Shown: piece after piece, positions 17,224 to 27,501 of the stretch
Position numbering within the stretch: position 1 is the stretch's first letter
How the letters are laid out: each line of letters starts with the position of its first letter
Source: CAYOZN01 sp964408455
GTDB taxonomy: Bacteria; Planctomycetota; Phycisphaerae; UBA1845; UTPLA1
Direction: 5' to 3'
DNA length: 64,000 bases
NCBI GenBank assembly: GCA_964408455.1
Contig: CAYOZN010000011.1
Span: 62,001 to 126,000 of the forward strand
Notes under the pieces: generated by a model
Seen by the model: only the letters and a program-made list of their open reading frames with translations
Database searches by the model: none
What the model was told of the DNA's origin: nothing
Program-made: the position numbers and the translations under genes

Positions 17224-17410
17224 GAATTGTAATGGAAGGGGCAGACGGCCGTGCCGCGCCATCGCATTTGGACCGCCGCCGCCCCGGTGGTTGACCCGCG
17301 CAAAGCGATCGGGGGCCTGACGAGTGACACATCCAACTGCCCTTGTCTCGCGGCACGTTCGGCTGATATGTCCACCCACCATCGGTACCCACCGCAACTG
17401 TACAGCAGCT

Positions 17411-17426
17411 TCCCGCAGAAGCGGGA
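17411..17426 (+). promoter_or_regulatory. Small hairpin just upstream of the S41 protease ribosome-binding site
   Basis: TCCCGC and GCGGGA form a perfect 6 bp stem closed by AGAA, ending seven bases before the ATGGAGG that contains the ribosome-binding site. It could shape translation initiation; this is inferred from position only. Confidence 0.35.
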
Positions 17427-17446
17427 ATGAACATGGAGGCAGCGTC

Positions 17447-19834
17447 GTGCTGAACCGCAAACCCATTCTCGTTCTACTGCTCAGCCTGATCTGCATGCCC
17501 GGTGCCCCCGCGTGGGGTTTCCAGGCCCTATCGGACGAGCCGCGGCAGGTCGCCGCAGCAGACGTCGAGCGGCTCTGGCTCAAGGGCTCCGATCAACTTC
17601 TCGCCGGCGATTTCGCCAACGCCACCAGGACCTTCAAACAGGTCCAGGCCCTCTCGCCCCAGCACCAGGGCGCCTCCTCTGCCCTTCAGTGGATGGGCAA
17701 TTGGGAGGACGTGCAGCAGGCGCGCGAACGATACCGCGAGGCATGGTTCGCCTATCACGTCGACAAGGCCAGGGAAAACGCGGAAAAGGCCAAGCGCGTC
17801 GCCGCCGGCCTTCCGGTCGAGGATGAATCATCGGACGACGAGGCTTCCGAGGCCGCTGCCAAAGTGGAGACCGGAGACGACGAGTCCGGCTCCAAAGAGG
17901 AGTCGGACGGCGAATCGAGCGAGGACGAAAAGCCGAACTATTGGAGCCACGCCCTGCTCTGGGCCCAGAATGCCATGCTCAACGCCAGGGATGCCGACGA
18001 GTTCCGCAAGGAGCCCTGGCTTCTGGAGATCGTCGGTCATGTCCGCGACGAGATCGTAAATCACCAGGACAAGGGCGAATGGCGAGATGCCCTCACCCTC
18101 TACGACATGCTCCAGAATATCTTCCCCGATAACCCGGAGTACAAGCAGGGATTCGACGTTGCCCGGCGCCGGGCCCACTTCGACTTTGTATACGGCGGCA
18201 AGAAGCAGTCCTGGCAGACCGACCTGTCCGACGTCACCACCGATTCCGTCAATGAGATCATCAACCGCGTGGACGAAGACTATGTCGAAGTCCCCGACTA
18301 CCGCAAGTTGTGCCGCAGCGCCATCGAAAATCTGACAATCCTCGCCAAAAGCGAGTCTCTGTCGAAGACCTTTCCGCAACTCGCCGAGCGCGACAAGGTC
18401 GCCAGCTTCGTCAATCGCCTCAACGGCATGCTTCACCGCGAAGTCGAGGGTGAGGGCCGATTTCACAGCCGGCAGGCCAGGCGCCTGTTCGCCAAGATTC
18501 TCCAGGCAAATCGCGAAACACTGCGCCTTCCGCAGGAAGTCGTCGTGGACGAATTCGTCGCCGGCATGCTCGAGCCGCTCGATGAATTCACCTCGGTCAT
18601 CTGGCCCAGCGAAGTAGCCGAGTTCAACAAGCAGACCCGCGGAGAGTTCGTCGGCGTCGGCATCCAGATCACTCAGGACATCGGACAGCCCGTCCGCGTT
18701 GAAAGCCCCCTGCCCGATTCGCCGGCCTACCGCGCCGGCGTGAAGCCCGGCGATTTCATAATCTCCGTTGAAGGCAAGAAAACGGTCGAGATGACCATCA
18801 ACGATGCCGTCCGCACCATAACCGGCGAGCCCGGCACCCACGTCACGCTGACGATCCGGGACGGTGCAACCAACCAGGAGCGCGAGCTCCGCCTGAAGCG
18901 GGAGCGCATCACCATCCGCACCGTCAAGGGCGACCGGCGGGACGACAGCCGGCCCACCGGCTGGGACTTCATGGTCGATCCCGAACTCAAGATCGGCTAC
19001 ATCCGCGTCAGTGGCTTCATGGATCAGACCGTCAGCGATCTTCAGGATGCCCTCGATCAGCTCAAGGCCGAAGGCTGCCGTGGTCTCATTCTCGATCTCC
19101 GCTTCAACCCCGGTGGCCTGCTCACCAGCGCGGTCAAAATGTGCGAAGTGTTCCTCGACGAGGACGAGCAGATCGTCGAGACGCGCGGCCGCAGCCGCCC
19201 GCAGAACATGACGATCAACAGCCGCGAGCGCGGCCGCAAGTTCGACCTGCCGATGATCGTGCTGGTCAACGACTACAGCGCCAGCGCCAGCGAGATCGTG
19301 GCCGGTGCCCTCGCCGGTCTCAAGCAGGCCTGCGTCATCGGCACGCGAACCTTCGGCAAGGGCAGCGTGCAGAATCTCGTCCCCATCATGGGCAACGAGG
19401 GCTATCTCAAGCTGACGACGGCCCACTACTATGTCTGGGATGACGATCTGCCCGGCAAGGACAAGTGGTTCTGCCTCCACCGCAAGGATGACGCCAAGAC
19501 CTGGGGCATTGAGCCGCACATCAAGGTGGACCTGATTCCCAAGGAAGTCGAGAAGATCCTGCGCCTCCGCCGCGAACGCGACGTGCTCAAGGGCAAGGAC
19601 CAGAAGGAGATCCCCCGGGAAGTGCTGGAGCGCAAGCCCACCACCAGCCGCCCGGCCGAGAAGTTCCCCGAGGATGAAATTCCCGATATCGATCCGCAAC
19701 TCATGGCGGCGATGAACCTGATGCGGATGAAGCTCGTCAGCCATCAGCCTTGGGCCCTGGCCCCGCGCTCCGAACGCGAAGCCGTCGCCGCCTCCAAGAC
19801 GCCGCACAACGTCGAGGGCCAGGCGCGGCAGTAA
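17447..19834 (+). CDS. Periplasmic S41 C-terminal processing protease (CtpA/Prc type)
   Basis: 795 residues from GTG 17447, chosen because GGAGG lies seven bases upstream and a clean signal peptide follows (LNRKPILVLLLSLICMPG). Order: TPR-like repeats with an acidic Glu/Ser/Asp low-complexity insert (about residues 125-165), a second helical region, a PDZ domain (about 395-485; GVGIQITQD, SPAYRAGVKPGDFI), then the S41 core. The catalytic Ser lies in NDYSASASEIVAGAL (about 608-622) and the Lys in TFGKGSVQN (about 637). The family trims or degrades envelope proteins. It is longer than usual because of the N-terminal repeats. It is transcribed alone, bounded by its own promoter and terminator. 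Confidence 0.9.
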   Translation: MLNRKPILVLLLSLICMPGAPAWGFQALSDEPRQVAAADVERLWLKGSDQLLAGDFANATRTFKQVQALSPQHQGASSALQWMGNWEDVQQARERYREAWFAYHVDKARENAEKAKRVAAGLPVEDESSDDEASEAAAKVETGDDESGSKEESDGESSEDEKPNYWSHALLWAQNAMLNARDADEFRKEPWLLEIVGHVRDEIVNHQDKGEWRDALTLYDMLQNIFPDNPEYKQGFDVARRRAHFDFVYGGKKQSWQTDLSDVTTDSVNEIINRVDEDYVEVPDYRKLCRSAIENLTILAKSESLSKTFPQLAERDKVASFVNRLNGMLHREVEGEGRFHSRQARRLFAKILQANRETLRLPQEVVVDEFVAGMLEPLDEFTSVIWPSEVAEFNKQTRGEFVGVGIQITQDIGQPVRVESPLPDSPAYRAGVKPGDFIISVEGKKTVEMTINDAVRTITGEPGTHVTLTIRDGATNQERELRLKRERITIRTVKGDRRDDSRPTGWDFMVDPELKIGYIRVSGFMDQTVSDLQDALDQLKAEGCRGLILDLRFNPGGLLTSAVKMCEVFLDEDEQIVETRGRSRPQNMTINSRERGRKFDLPMIVLVNDYSASASEIVAGALAGLKQACVIGTRTFGKGSVQNLVPIMGNEGYLKLTTAHYYVWDDDLPGKDKWFCLHRKDDAKTWGIEPHIKVDLIPKEVEKILRLRRERDVLKGKDQKEIPREVLERKPTTSRPAEKFPEDEIPDIDPQLMAAMNLMRMKLVSHQPWALAPRSEREAVAASKTPHNVEGQARQ

Positions 19835-19883
19835 TCCGGCGCGCCGCGGCTGCAATCGAAGTACGTCACGCGTGTATATTCAT

Positions 19884-19924
19884 GGCGCCTCCGGTCAGTC
19901 TCGCACGGCCGGAGGCGCCTTTTT
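19884..19924 (+). terminator. Rho-independent terminator after the S41 protease gene
   Basis: GGCGCCTCCGG (19884-19894) pairs perfectly with CCGGAGGCGCC (19909-19919) across a 14 nt loop and is followed at once by TTTTT (19920-19924). Confidence 0.9.
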
Positions 19925-19966
19925 GTTTCGCGCCAGCGTGCCACATGCTGCGTGCGGCATGCTTCA

Positions 19967-19995
19967 TTGACCCTCCGCCAGCGGTTTATTACATT
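19967..19995 (+). promoter_or_regulatory. Sigma-70-like promoter for the nhaC-like gene
   Basis: TTGACC (19967-19972) and TACATT (19990-19995) with an optimal 17 bp spacer, directly after the upstream terminator. The predicted start near 20002 supports translation from the ATG at 20048 rather than from an upstream GTG. Confidence 0.65.
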
Positions 19996-20047
19996 CCGAC
20001 TCGTGATTCACGGGCAGCCATCACTTCCGCACGCACCTACATCGCGA

Positions 20048-22123
20048 ATGGCGCACGGCGCCCTGTTCGTTTGCCTCGCCGCGCTTCTGATCGCATCTTC
20101 CGGCCAATCGCAACCTGCCGAGCGCCAGGAAGAGACGGTCCGGCGGCGCATACCCATTGCAGTGCCCGCGTCCCCTCGCGACGACGCGCCAACGACGACC
20201 GGCCCGTCGCTCCAGCCGCCCGGGCAAGCCGGGCTTCAGCGTCCCGGGCCTTCCGAAGGAAAGTCGCCAACACCTGCTGAAACCCAGCCGGTCACTGCAC
20301 TGTCCACCAGTGGCGTCGCACCGGCTGCCGAAAAGACCCAACCGGAACCATCGACAACCGCGAAGACGCCGGCCGAGTACTACGGCCTCGCCACCATCCT
20401 GCCGGCCCTGGTCGCCATCGTGCTCGCCGTTGCGACGCGACAGGTAATTCCGTCGCTCGCGCTTGGCATCCTCTCGGCATCCATCATGCTGAGCATCCTC
20501 GCCGGGCAGTACAGCCCCATTGACGTGATCCAGCGCGCCGTGCGCGACTACCTGCTCGGCGTATTCATCCCGGCCGGCGCCGGAGATCCCGCGCCCGGCG
20601 AAACGCTTCGGGACCAGATCGAAACCGGCTACAACCACCTGCGAATCATCGTCTTTACCCAGTTCATCGGCGGCATGGTCGGCATCGTCAGCATCAATGG
20701 CGGCACCCGCGCCATGGTGGAGAAGGTCACGCACATGATGCGCGGCGCGCGATCCGGCCAGCTTGGCGCGTGGCTCAGCGGTCTGATCATCTTCTTTGAC
20801 GACTACGCGAATGCCATGATCATCGGTCCGGCCATGCGGCCGGTTTTTGACCGGTTGAAGATCAGCCGCGCCAAGCTGGCATACATCGTCGACTCCACCG
20901 CCGCGCCCGTGGCCTCGGTCTTCATCGGCACCTGGCTCGCCGCCGAGATTGATTTTCTCGGTGACGGCCTGAAGGCACTGGACTCGCGTCCGGCATTCCT
21001 GGCCGACATGACGGGCAGCACCGCCTTCTGGAGTTCCATTCCCTATCGCACCTATGCGTGGATGGCAATCTTCTTCGTCTTCATTGTCGCCGTGATGAGG
21101 CGCGATTTCGGTCCCATGCGAACCTCGGAAGCGCGGGCCCTTTCCGGCAGTAGTGCCGCTTCGGTGACCTCAATTGATGAGTCGCCCCGATGTCACTGGC
21201 TCGTTGGCTTTCTACCCGTGTTCGTTCTGGTGGCCATGACGCTGAGCCTGCTGTTGATCACCGGACATCAGACATCCATCGCCGACGAAATTACGCTGGA
21301 GCCCAATTCCAGCGTGTCGGGTGTCTGGTCCAACATCACCACCCTGCTGGGTAAAGCCGACAGCTATACGTCCTTGCTCTATGCGGGGCTGGCCGCTGTT
21401 TCGCTCGCCGCAGTGCTGTCCGTCTTCTTCAGTCCGGCGGGCCTGTCGAAGTCGATGGACGGCATGACCAATGGCATGATGCGCATCTTCAGCGCGCAAA
21501 TTGTGCTGATTCTCGCCTGGGGACTGTCCACGTCGATCCTGGACCTTCAGTTCGATAAGGTGGCTTCGTCATTCCTTCAGGCAAAGGTCGAAAGCGGCCA
21601 CTTCGATCAGCCGCTGTTGCCGACCGTCATTTTCATAACCGCCGCCATCGTGTCCTTTGCCACGGGGACCAGTTGGGGCACCATGGGCATCCTCTGCCCG
21701 ACGACGATCGCAATCTCGGCGTCGCTGCTCGCGCCTTTGCCCGAGGCCCAGGCCATGCCGCTCTTCTACGCAAGCGTCGGCGCGGTCCTCACCGGCGCCG
21801 TCTTCGGCGATCACTGCTCGCCGATCAGCGACACGACCGTGCTCTCCGCCATGGCCAGCGAGTGCGACCTGACCGAGCACGTGCGTACGCAGTTGCCCTA
21901 CGCGCTGGTGATTGCCGTCGTCGGCCTGCTATCGACCGACGTGCTCGATTACGCCCTCATCAAGACGCAGCCGGAGTTCTATGCGGCACACTGGAACGTG
22001 TACTACGGCACCGCAATCGCCGCCCTGCTGCTGACGATCATCCTTTTTGTCTTCGGCCGCCGGCCGGCGCCGGCGCTCCGCGTGCCAGTGACGACGCCGA
22101 TGCCTCCTGCGCGCCTGACATGA
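20048..22123 (+). CDS. NhaC-family Na+/H+ antiporter with N-terminal extension
   Basis: 691 residues from ATG 20048, chosen because the promoter lies between it and a longer GTG option. The N-terminus has a hydrophobic export-like segment (ALFVCLAALLIASS), then about 90 residues rich in Pro/Thr/Gln, then about 12 membrane helices beginning YYGLATILPALVAIVLA. Family motifs are FFDDYANAMIIGP and STAAPVASVFIGTW in the middle and FATGTSWGTMGI plus GDHCSPISDTTVL near the end. NhaC-type carriers exchange Na+ or organic substrates for H+; some relatives are amino-acid antiporters, so the ion is not certain. The periplasmic Pro-rich extension is unusual for the family. Confidence 0.87.
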   Translation: MAHGALFVCLAALLIASSGQSQPAERQEETVRRRIPIAVPASPRDDAPTTTGPSLQPPGQAGLQRPGPSEGKSPTPAETQPVTALSTSGVAPAAEKTQPEPSTTAKTPAEYYGLATILPALVAIVLAVATRQVIPSLALGILSASIMLSILAGQYSPIDVIQRAVRDYLLGVFIPAGAGDPAPGETLRDQIETGYNHLRIIVFTQFIGGMVGIVSINGGTRAMVEKVTHMMRGARSGQLGAWLSGLIIFFDDYANAMIIGPAMRPVFDRLKISRAKLAYIVDSTAAPVASVFIGTWLAAEIDFLGDGLKALDSRPAFLADMTGSTAFWSSIPYRTYAWMAIFFVFIVAVMRRDFGPMRTSEARALSGSSAASVTSIDESPRCHWLVGFLPVFVLVAMTLSLLLITGHQTSIADEITLEPNSSVSGVWSNITTLLGKADSYTSLLYAGLAAVSLAAVLSVFFSPAGLSKSMDGMTNGMMRIFSAQIVLILAWGLSTSILDLQFDKVASSFLQAKVESGHFDQPLLPTVIFITAAIVSFATGTSWGTMGILCPTTIAISASLLAPLPEAQAMPLFYASVGAVLTGAVFGDHCSPISDTTVLSAMASECDLTEHVRTQLPYALVIAVVGLLSTDVLDYALIKTQPEFYAAHWNVYYGTAIAALLLTIILFVFGRRPAPALRVPVTTPMPPARLT

Positions 22124-22357
22124 TTTTGCATTCCGGGCGCGGTCGGCGCGTTATTCGCGACACCGAAAGCCAGTCAGCTTGACCTTCCAGCCGCACCGCC
22201 TCTTGAATACCGCCATGGCGAACGTGCGCGCGGCGCCCCACAATCGCACGATTGCGCCCATTGGACTTGACAGGTATCCGGCAGCTGAATCGTCTACGAT
22301 GGGACCACCGCCCGACCCCAACCGCAGGAAGTTTTTGCTCCATAAGGATTTACAGGC

Positions 22358-23346
<989 letters not shown>

Positions 23347-23350
<4 letters not shown>

Positions 23351-24231
23351 CGCCTCAAGAGCTGTTAAAACGCATCCGCCGCATTCAGATCCGCACGTCG
23401 CACATGGCCAGCGACGTGTTCGCGGGCCACTATCACTCCGCCTTCAAGGGACAGGGCATCGAGTTCGAAGAAGTGCGCGAGTACGAGCCCGGCGATGACA
23501 TCCGCAGCATCGACTGGAACGTGACCGCCCGCCACGGCAAGCCGTTCATCAAGCGCTTTCGCGAAGAACGCGAGCAGACCGTCATGCTGCTGGTCGACGT
23601 CAGCGGCTCGCAGGCCTTCGGCACGGCCGGCCAGCTCAAGCGCGACCTGGTGACCGAAATCGGCGCGACGATCGCCTTCAGCGCCATCACCAACAACGAC
23701 AAAGTCGGCCTCATCATCTTCACCGACGAGATCGAGCTTCAGGTCAAGCCGGCCAAAGGCACGCGCCACGTGCTGCGCGTCATCCGCGAATTGCTTACCT
23801 TCCAGCCCGCCCGCGCCGGGACCGACGTGGCCGCCGCGCTCGAACATCTGAACCGCGTCCTGCGCCGCCGCTCGGTCGTGTTCATCATCAGCGATTTTCT
23901 CGATGCCGGCTTTGAACAGCCGCTGCGCGTGTCGCGAAGGCGGCACGACATCATCCCCATCTGCATTCGCGATCCGCGCGAGCGCGAGCTGCCCAGGGTG
24001 CGGTTTGTCGAGCTCTTCGACAACGAGACGGGCGAAACGGCCTTGGTCGACACCTCCGCCGCCGCCTTCCGCGACGCCTATCGTCAGCGCACGGCGCGTC
24101 GCGATCGCGAAGTGACCGAGATGTTCCGCCGCCTCAAGGCACAGTCAATCCAGTTGAACACCGGCGAGTCGTTCGTAGAGCCGCTGTCGCGCTTCTTCCG
24201 CGAGCGGGAGGCACGACTGGCCCGGGGATAG
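23347..24231 (+). CDS. DUF58 / VWA-like protein, MoxR partner
   Basis: 294 residues. The DUF58 core is plain: FEEVREYEPGDDIRSIDWN (about residues 41-59), then ARHGKPFIKRFREERE and the metal-site-like LLVDVSGSQAFGT. Members of this family pair genetically with MoxR ATPases. The start overlaps the moxR stop by 4 bp, so expression is coupled. It has no signal peptide and is expected in the cytoplasm. Confidence 0.92.
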
Positions 24232-24259
24232 TGCTGCCAATATCGTTTCACCACCAGGC

Positions 24260-25321
24260 ATGACCAGGCATCGACACATTCTCTGGCTCCTCGCGTGCAT
24301 GGCCGCAACGGCCGGATGCAACGGATATGCCGCGTCGCAGCCGGCCACCCAGCCCGATGACCAACCCGCGGCCAAGCCGGTCGAGCGGAACGCCGAGGCC
24401 GGTCCCCTGCGCGCCATCGTCGCCGTGGATCGGGACCGCCTCGCCGTCGACGAGACGCTCACGATGACGATTCGGCTCGAGTCGCCGGTCCCGCTCGACG
24501 AAATGCCGCCGCCCTTCACCGGCGCCATCGGCAATTTTCTGATCGCCGAATCGACCGAGCCGGATGTCGACTGTAGCGCCGATGTATACTGTCGGGAGTG
24601 GCGCCTCGTCCTTGAAAACGCGTTGCCCGGCGAACATGTCCTCCAGGGACTCAACATTCCCTTCATGACGATGGAACCGCAGCCGGATGGCACACAGCAG
24701 CCGGTGCAGACCGCCCTTCAGACCGAACCCATCACCATCCACGTGACCGGCGCCCTTGCCGACATTCGCAGCGAACCGCTTGTCGTCAGTGGCCCCTTCC
24801 CCTGGACGCTGGTCTGGTGGGCGCTGGGCGTATTCGGCGTCCTTGCCGCAGCGGGCCTCGCCGTTCGTTACTGGCCCGGCCGTACCCGCCAGCCAGCGGC
24901 CGCGCCACAGCCGCCACCGGTCATTCCGCACGAATGGGCCCTGGCAGAATTCGACAGGCTCGAGCGCGAAAATCTCATCGCCCGCGGCATGGTGCAGGAA
25001 TACTACTACCGCATCAACGCCCTCCTGCGCCGCTACATCGAACTCCGCTTCAATCTCAATGCCGGAGAACAGACGAGCGAAGAGTTCATTCGCGCCCTGC
25101 AATATTCGCACGAGTTGGACGCCACGCATAAGACGCTCCTTAATCGCTTCGTAGAGGCATGCGATCCGGTCAAATATGCCGCCGCCATTCCCACCGCCGA
25201 CGATATTCAATGGGTCACCACGACGGCGCGGCGATTTGTGATCGATACGGCGCCCAAAGACGAGCAGATGGTCGCCTCTCGCTCGCCCGCCGATCCCGCA
25301 AGACAGGAGGCCGCGCGATGA
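24260..25321 (+). CDS. Bat-operon lipoprotein with one membrane helix (DUF4381-like)
   Basis: 353 residues. The N-terminus ends in a lipobox-like LLACMAATAGC. A periplasmic beta-rich domain (about 45-175) precedes one membrane helix (about 190-212, LVWWALGVFGVLAAAGLAVRY) and a cytoplasmic helical domain with EYYYRINALLRRYIELRFNL and TSEEFIRAL, the pattern of the small protein between DUF58 and BatA genes in many aerotolerance operons. Its stop overlaps the batA start by 4 bp. A role in assembling the Bat complex is inferred from position only. Confidence 0.75.
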   Translation: MTRHRHILWLLACMAATAGCNGYAASQPATQPDDQPAAKPVERNAEAGPLRAIVAVDRDRLAVDETLTMTIRLESPVPLDEMPPPFTGAIGNFLIAESTEPDVDCSADVYCREWRLVLENALPGEHVLQGLNIPFMTMEPQPDGTQQPVQTALQTEPITIHVTGALADIRSEPLVVSGPFPWTLVWWALGVFGVLAAAGLAVRYWPGRTRQPAAAPQPPPVIPHEWALAEFDRLERENLIARGMVQEYYYRINALLRRYIELRFNLNAGEQTSEEFIRALQYSHELDATHKTLLNRFVEACDPVKYAAAIPTADDIQWVTTTARRFVIDTAPKDEQMVASRSPADPARQEAAR

Positions 25322-26415
25322 ACCTTCGCGAGGCCTTCTACTATCCGTGGCTCCTCCCCGCAGCGATTCCCCTGGTAGCCATCGTCTGGTACATGTGGCT
25401 CCGCGGCGCCAGGCGCAGCGCCCTTCGCTTCTCGTCGATCGCTCCCTTCACGGGCGAAGGCGTCGCTGTCCCGCAATGGTCGCTGAAGGCTCGACATGTT
25501 CTGCCGGCGCTGCGCACCATCGCCGTCGTGCTGCTTGTCATATCCGTGGCCCGACCGCGCAAGGCCGACGAAATGACACGCATCTCTCAGGAGGGCGTAG
25601 CCATCCAACTCGTGGTCGATCGCTCCGGCAGCATGGCCGAGGAAGATTTTGCCGATGAGCGCGGGCGTCCCCGATCCCGCCTGGCGGTCGTGAAGGACGT
25701 CGTCACCCAGTTCATTCATGGAAACGGCGACGATCTTCCCGGCCGCAAGGACGATCTCATCGGCCTCACCGTCTTCGCGCGCTTTCCCGACAGCGAGTGC
25801 CCGCTCACCCGCGACCATTCCCACCTCATCCGTGCCCTCGAGCGCGTGCGCGTGCCGGTCACGCGCGAAGAGGATGGCACGGCCATCGGCGATGCCCTGT
25901 TGCTCGGGCTTGAACGCATTCGAGACATCGGCCGTCGCTTTGCCGCCGGCAGCGACTTTACATTAAAGAGCCGCGCCGTCGTCCTGCTGACCGACGGCGA
26001 ACAGAACGCGGGCCAGCACCACATGCAGGAAGCAGCGGAGGCCGCCCGTGCCCTCGGTGTCAAAATCTACACCATCGGCGCCGCCCCCCGCTTTCAGGAG
26101 GCGCGTGCCGGCCCGTTCCGCATCGGCACGATGCCCACGCCCATCGACGAACGCGGCCTCAAGCGTGTCGCCCAGACAACGGGCGGGCAGTATTTCCGCG
26201 CCACCGATGCCGAATCGCTCCAGAACATCTATCGTGAGATCGACAAGCTCGAGCGAACGCAAATCGACGAGCAACGTTACTATCTGTATCACGAGTTGGC
26301 GTATCGTTGGGGCGAATTCGCGGGCATTCACTGGCCGCCGCCGCTTCTGATCGCCCTTGCGGCGCTATGCCTGGAAGTCCTGCTCGCCAACACCCGGCTG
26401 CGAAAGATACCCTGA
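25318..26415 (+). CDS. batA: BatA-like VWA domain membrane protein
   Basis: 365 residues from ATG 25318, which overlaps the previous stop. Two N-terminal helices (about 9-27 and 60-78) and one near the C-terminus flank a von Willebrand A domain. The MIDAS motif is VVDRSGSMAEED (about residues 101-112), with TDGEQN at about 224 completing the metal site. BatA and BatB usually form a membrane complex that receives MoxR action. The frame continues 5' inside the upstream gene but without a plausible start. Confidence 0.9.
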   Translation: MNLREAFYYPWLLPAAIPLVAIVWYMWLRGARRSALRFSSIAPFTGEGVAVPQWSLKARHVLPALRTIAVVLLVISVARPRKADEMTRISQEGVAIQLVVDRSGSMAEEDFADERGRPRSRLAVVKDVVTQFIHGNGDDLPGRKDDLIGLTVFARFPDSECPLTRDHSHLIRALERVRVPVTREEDGTAIGDALLLGLERIRDIGRRFAAGSDFTLKSRAVVLLTDGEQNAGQHHMQEAAEAARALGVKIYTIGAAPRFQEARAGPFRIGTMPTPIDERGLKRVAQTTGGQYFRATDAESLQNIYREIDKLERTQIDEQRYYLYHELAYRWGEFAGIHWPPPLLIALAALCLEVLLANTRLRKIP

Positions 26416-26421
26416 ACCTTC

Positions 26422-27501
26422 ATGAACGACGCCCTCGGAAAATACTTTGACGCGCTGGGCCACATCGGCTGGGTCATGCTCGCCGCGCTATGCGCCCTCG
26501 CCGCCTGGTGGGGAATCTCGCGTAAGCGTCGCGCACTGGCCGCCTTCGCCCATGCCGAGATGCTCTCTTTTCTTGCGCCCAATTTGAACTGGACGCGCCA
26601 GTATGTAAAAGCGGCCCTGTTGATCGCGGCCGCCCTTGCAATCGTGGCGGCCTTGATCGGCCCGCGCTGGGGCACCTTCTTCGAGCACGCGCAGGAACGT
26701 CAGCTCGACGTCATGATCTGCCTCGACGTCTCAAAGAGCATGCTGGCCGAAGATGCCGGCATGTCGCGGCTGGACCGGGCGAAGGACGATGTGCTCCGCC
26801 TGCTCGAACAGATGAACGGCGGCACCGTCGGCCTGGTGGCCTTTGCCGGCGCGACCGAAGTCGTCTGCCCGCTCACCGACGACTACGAATTCTTCCGGCT
26901 GCTGCTGATGGAAGCCGGTATTCACTCGGCCCCCCGCGGCGGCACCAACATCGGCGAAGCGATCTTCACCGCCGTCAAGGCATTCGGCGAGCCGCGGCCG
27001 CGCGATCGCACGATCATTCTCATGACCGACGGCGAAGACCACGGCGATCGCGCGCTTGATGCCGCCCGCCTGGCAGCAGATTCCGGCATCACCGTCTATG
27101 CCGTCGGCATCGGCGACGAAACCCGCGGCGGGCTGATTCCCGTCGATGCCGGTGGCGAACGCACCTTTCTCAAGTACAACGAACAGCAGGTATGGTCGAA
27201 GCTCGACCCACGGCGGCTGACCGCCATCGCCAGGGCCGGTGGCGGCGAATATCTGCCCAGCGGACAGGTCACATCGGACCAGCGGACGCTGGAATGGCTT
27301 TACGCCACGCGACTTGCCCCCCGCCGGCGACAGGACGGCGTCGAACGTGAAGTCGAACGGCGGCATGCCCGTTTCCATTGGTTTGCTGCCGGCGCCCTGG
27401 CACTGCTCATGATCGAGACGCTGGTGAACGAGCGATCGCCGCGCCGCCGGTTGGTGCCGTCCAGTGCAACTGGTTCTGCGGAAGGAGCGGAGGCCGCATG
27501 A
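26422..27501 (+). CDS. batB: BatB-like VWA domain membrane protein
   Basis: 359 residues. Helices at about 13-31 and 67-82 precede the VWA domain with MIDAS CLDVSKSMLAEDAG (about residues 100-113), the conserved RGGTNIGEA and LMTDGEDHGDRA. A last helix (FHWFAAGALALLMIETLV) lies near 320-338. It begins 6 bp after batA and its ATGA overlaps batC. The pairing of two VWA proteins is the standard BatA/BatB layout. Confidence 0.9.
   Translation: MNDALGKYFDALGHIGWVMLAALCALAAWWGISRKRRALAAFAHAEMLSFLAPNLNWTRQYVKAALLIAAALAIVAALIGPRWGTFFEHAQERQLDVMICLDVSKSMLAEDAGMSRLDRAKDDVLRLLEQMNGGTVGLVAFAGATEVVCPLTDDYEFFRLLLMEAGIHSAPRGGTNIGEAIFTAVKAFGEPRPRDRTIILMTDGEDHGDRALDAARLAADSGITVYAVGIGDETRGGLIPVDAGGERTFLKYNEQQVWSKLDPRRLTAIARAGGGEYLPSGQVTSDQRTLEWLYATRLAPRRRQDGVEREVERRHARFHWFAAGALALLMIETLVNERSPRRRLVPSSATGSAEGAEAA

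Noticed and set aside
17828..19855. Long minus-strand open frame opposite the S41 protease
   Set aside because: Antisense shadow; the plus-strand gene has PDZ and S41 motifs, a promoter and a terminator.
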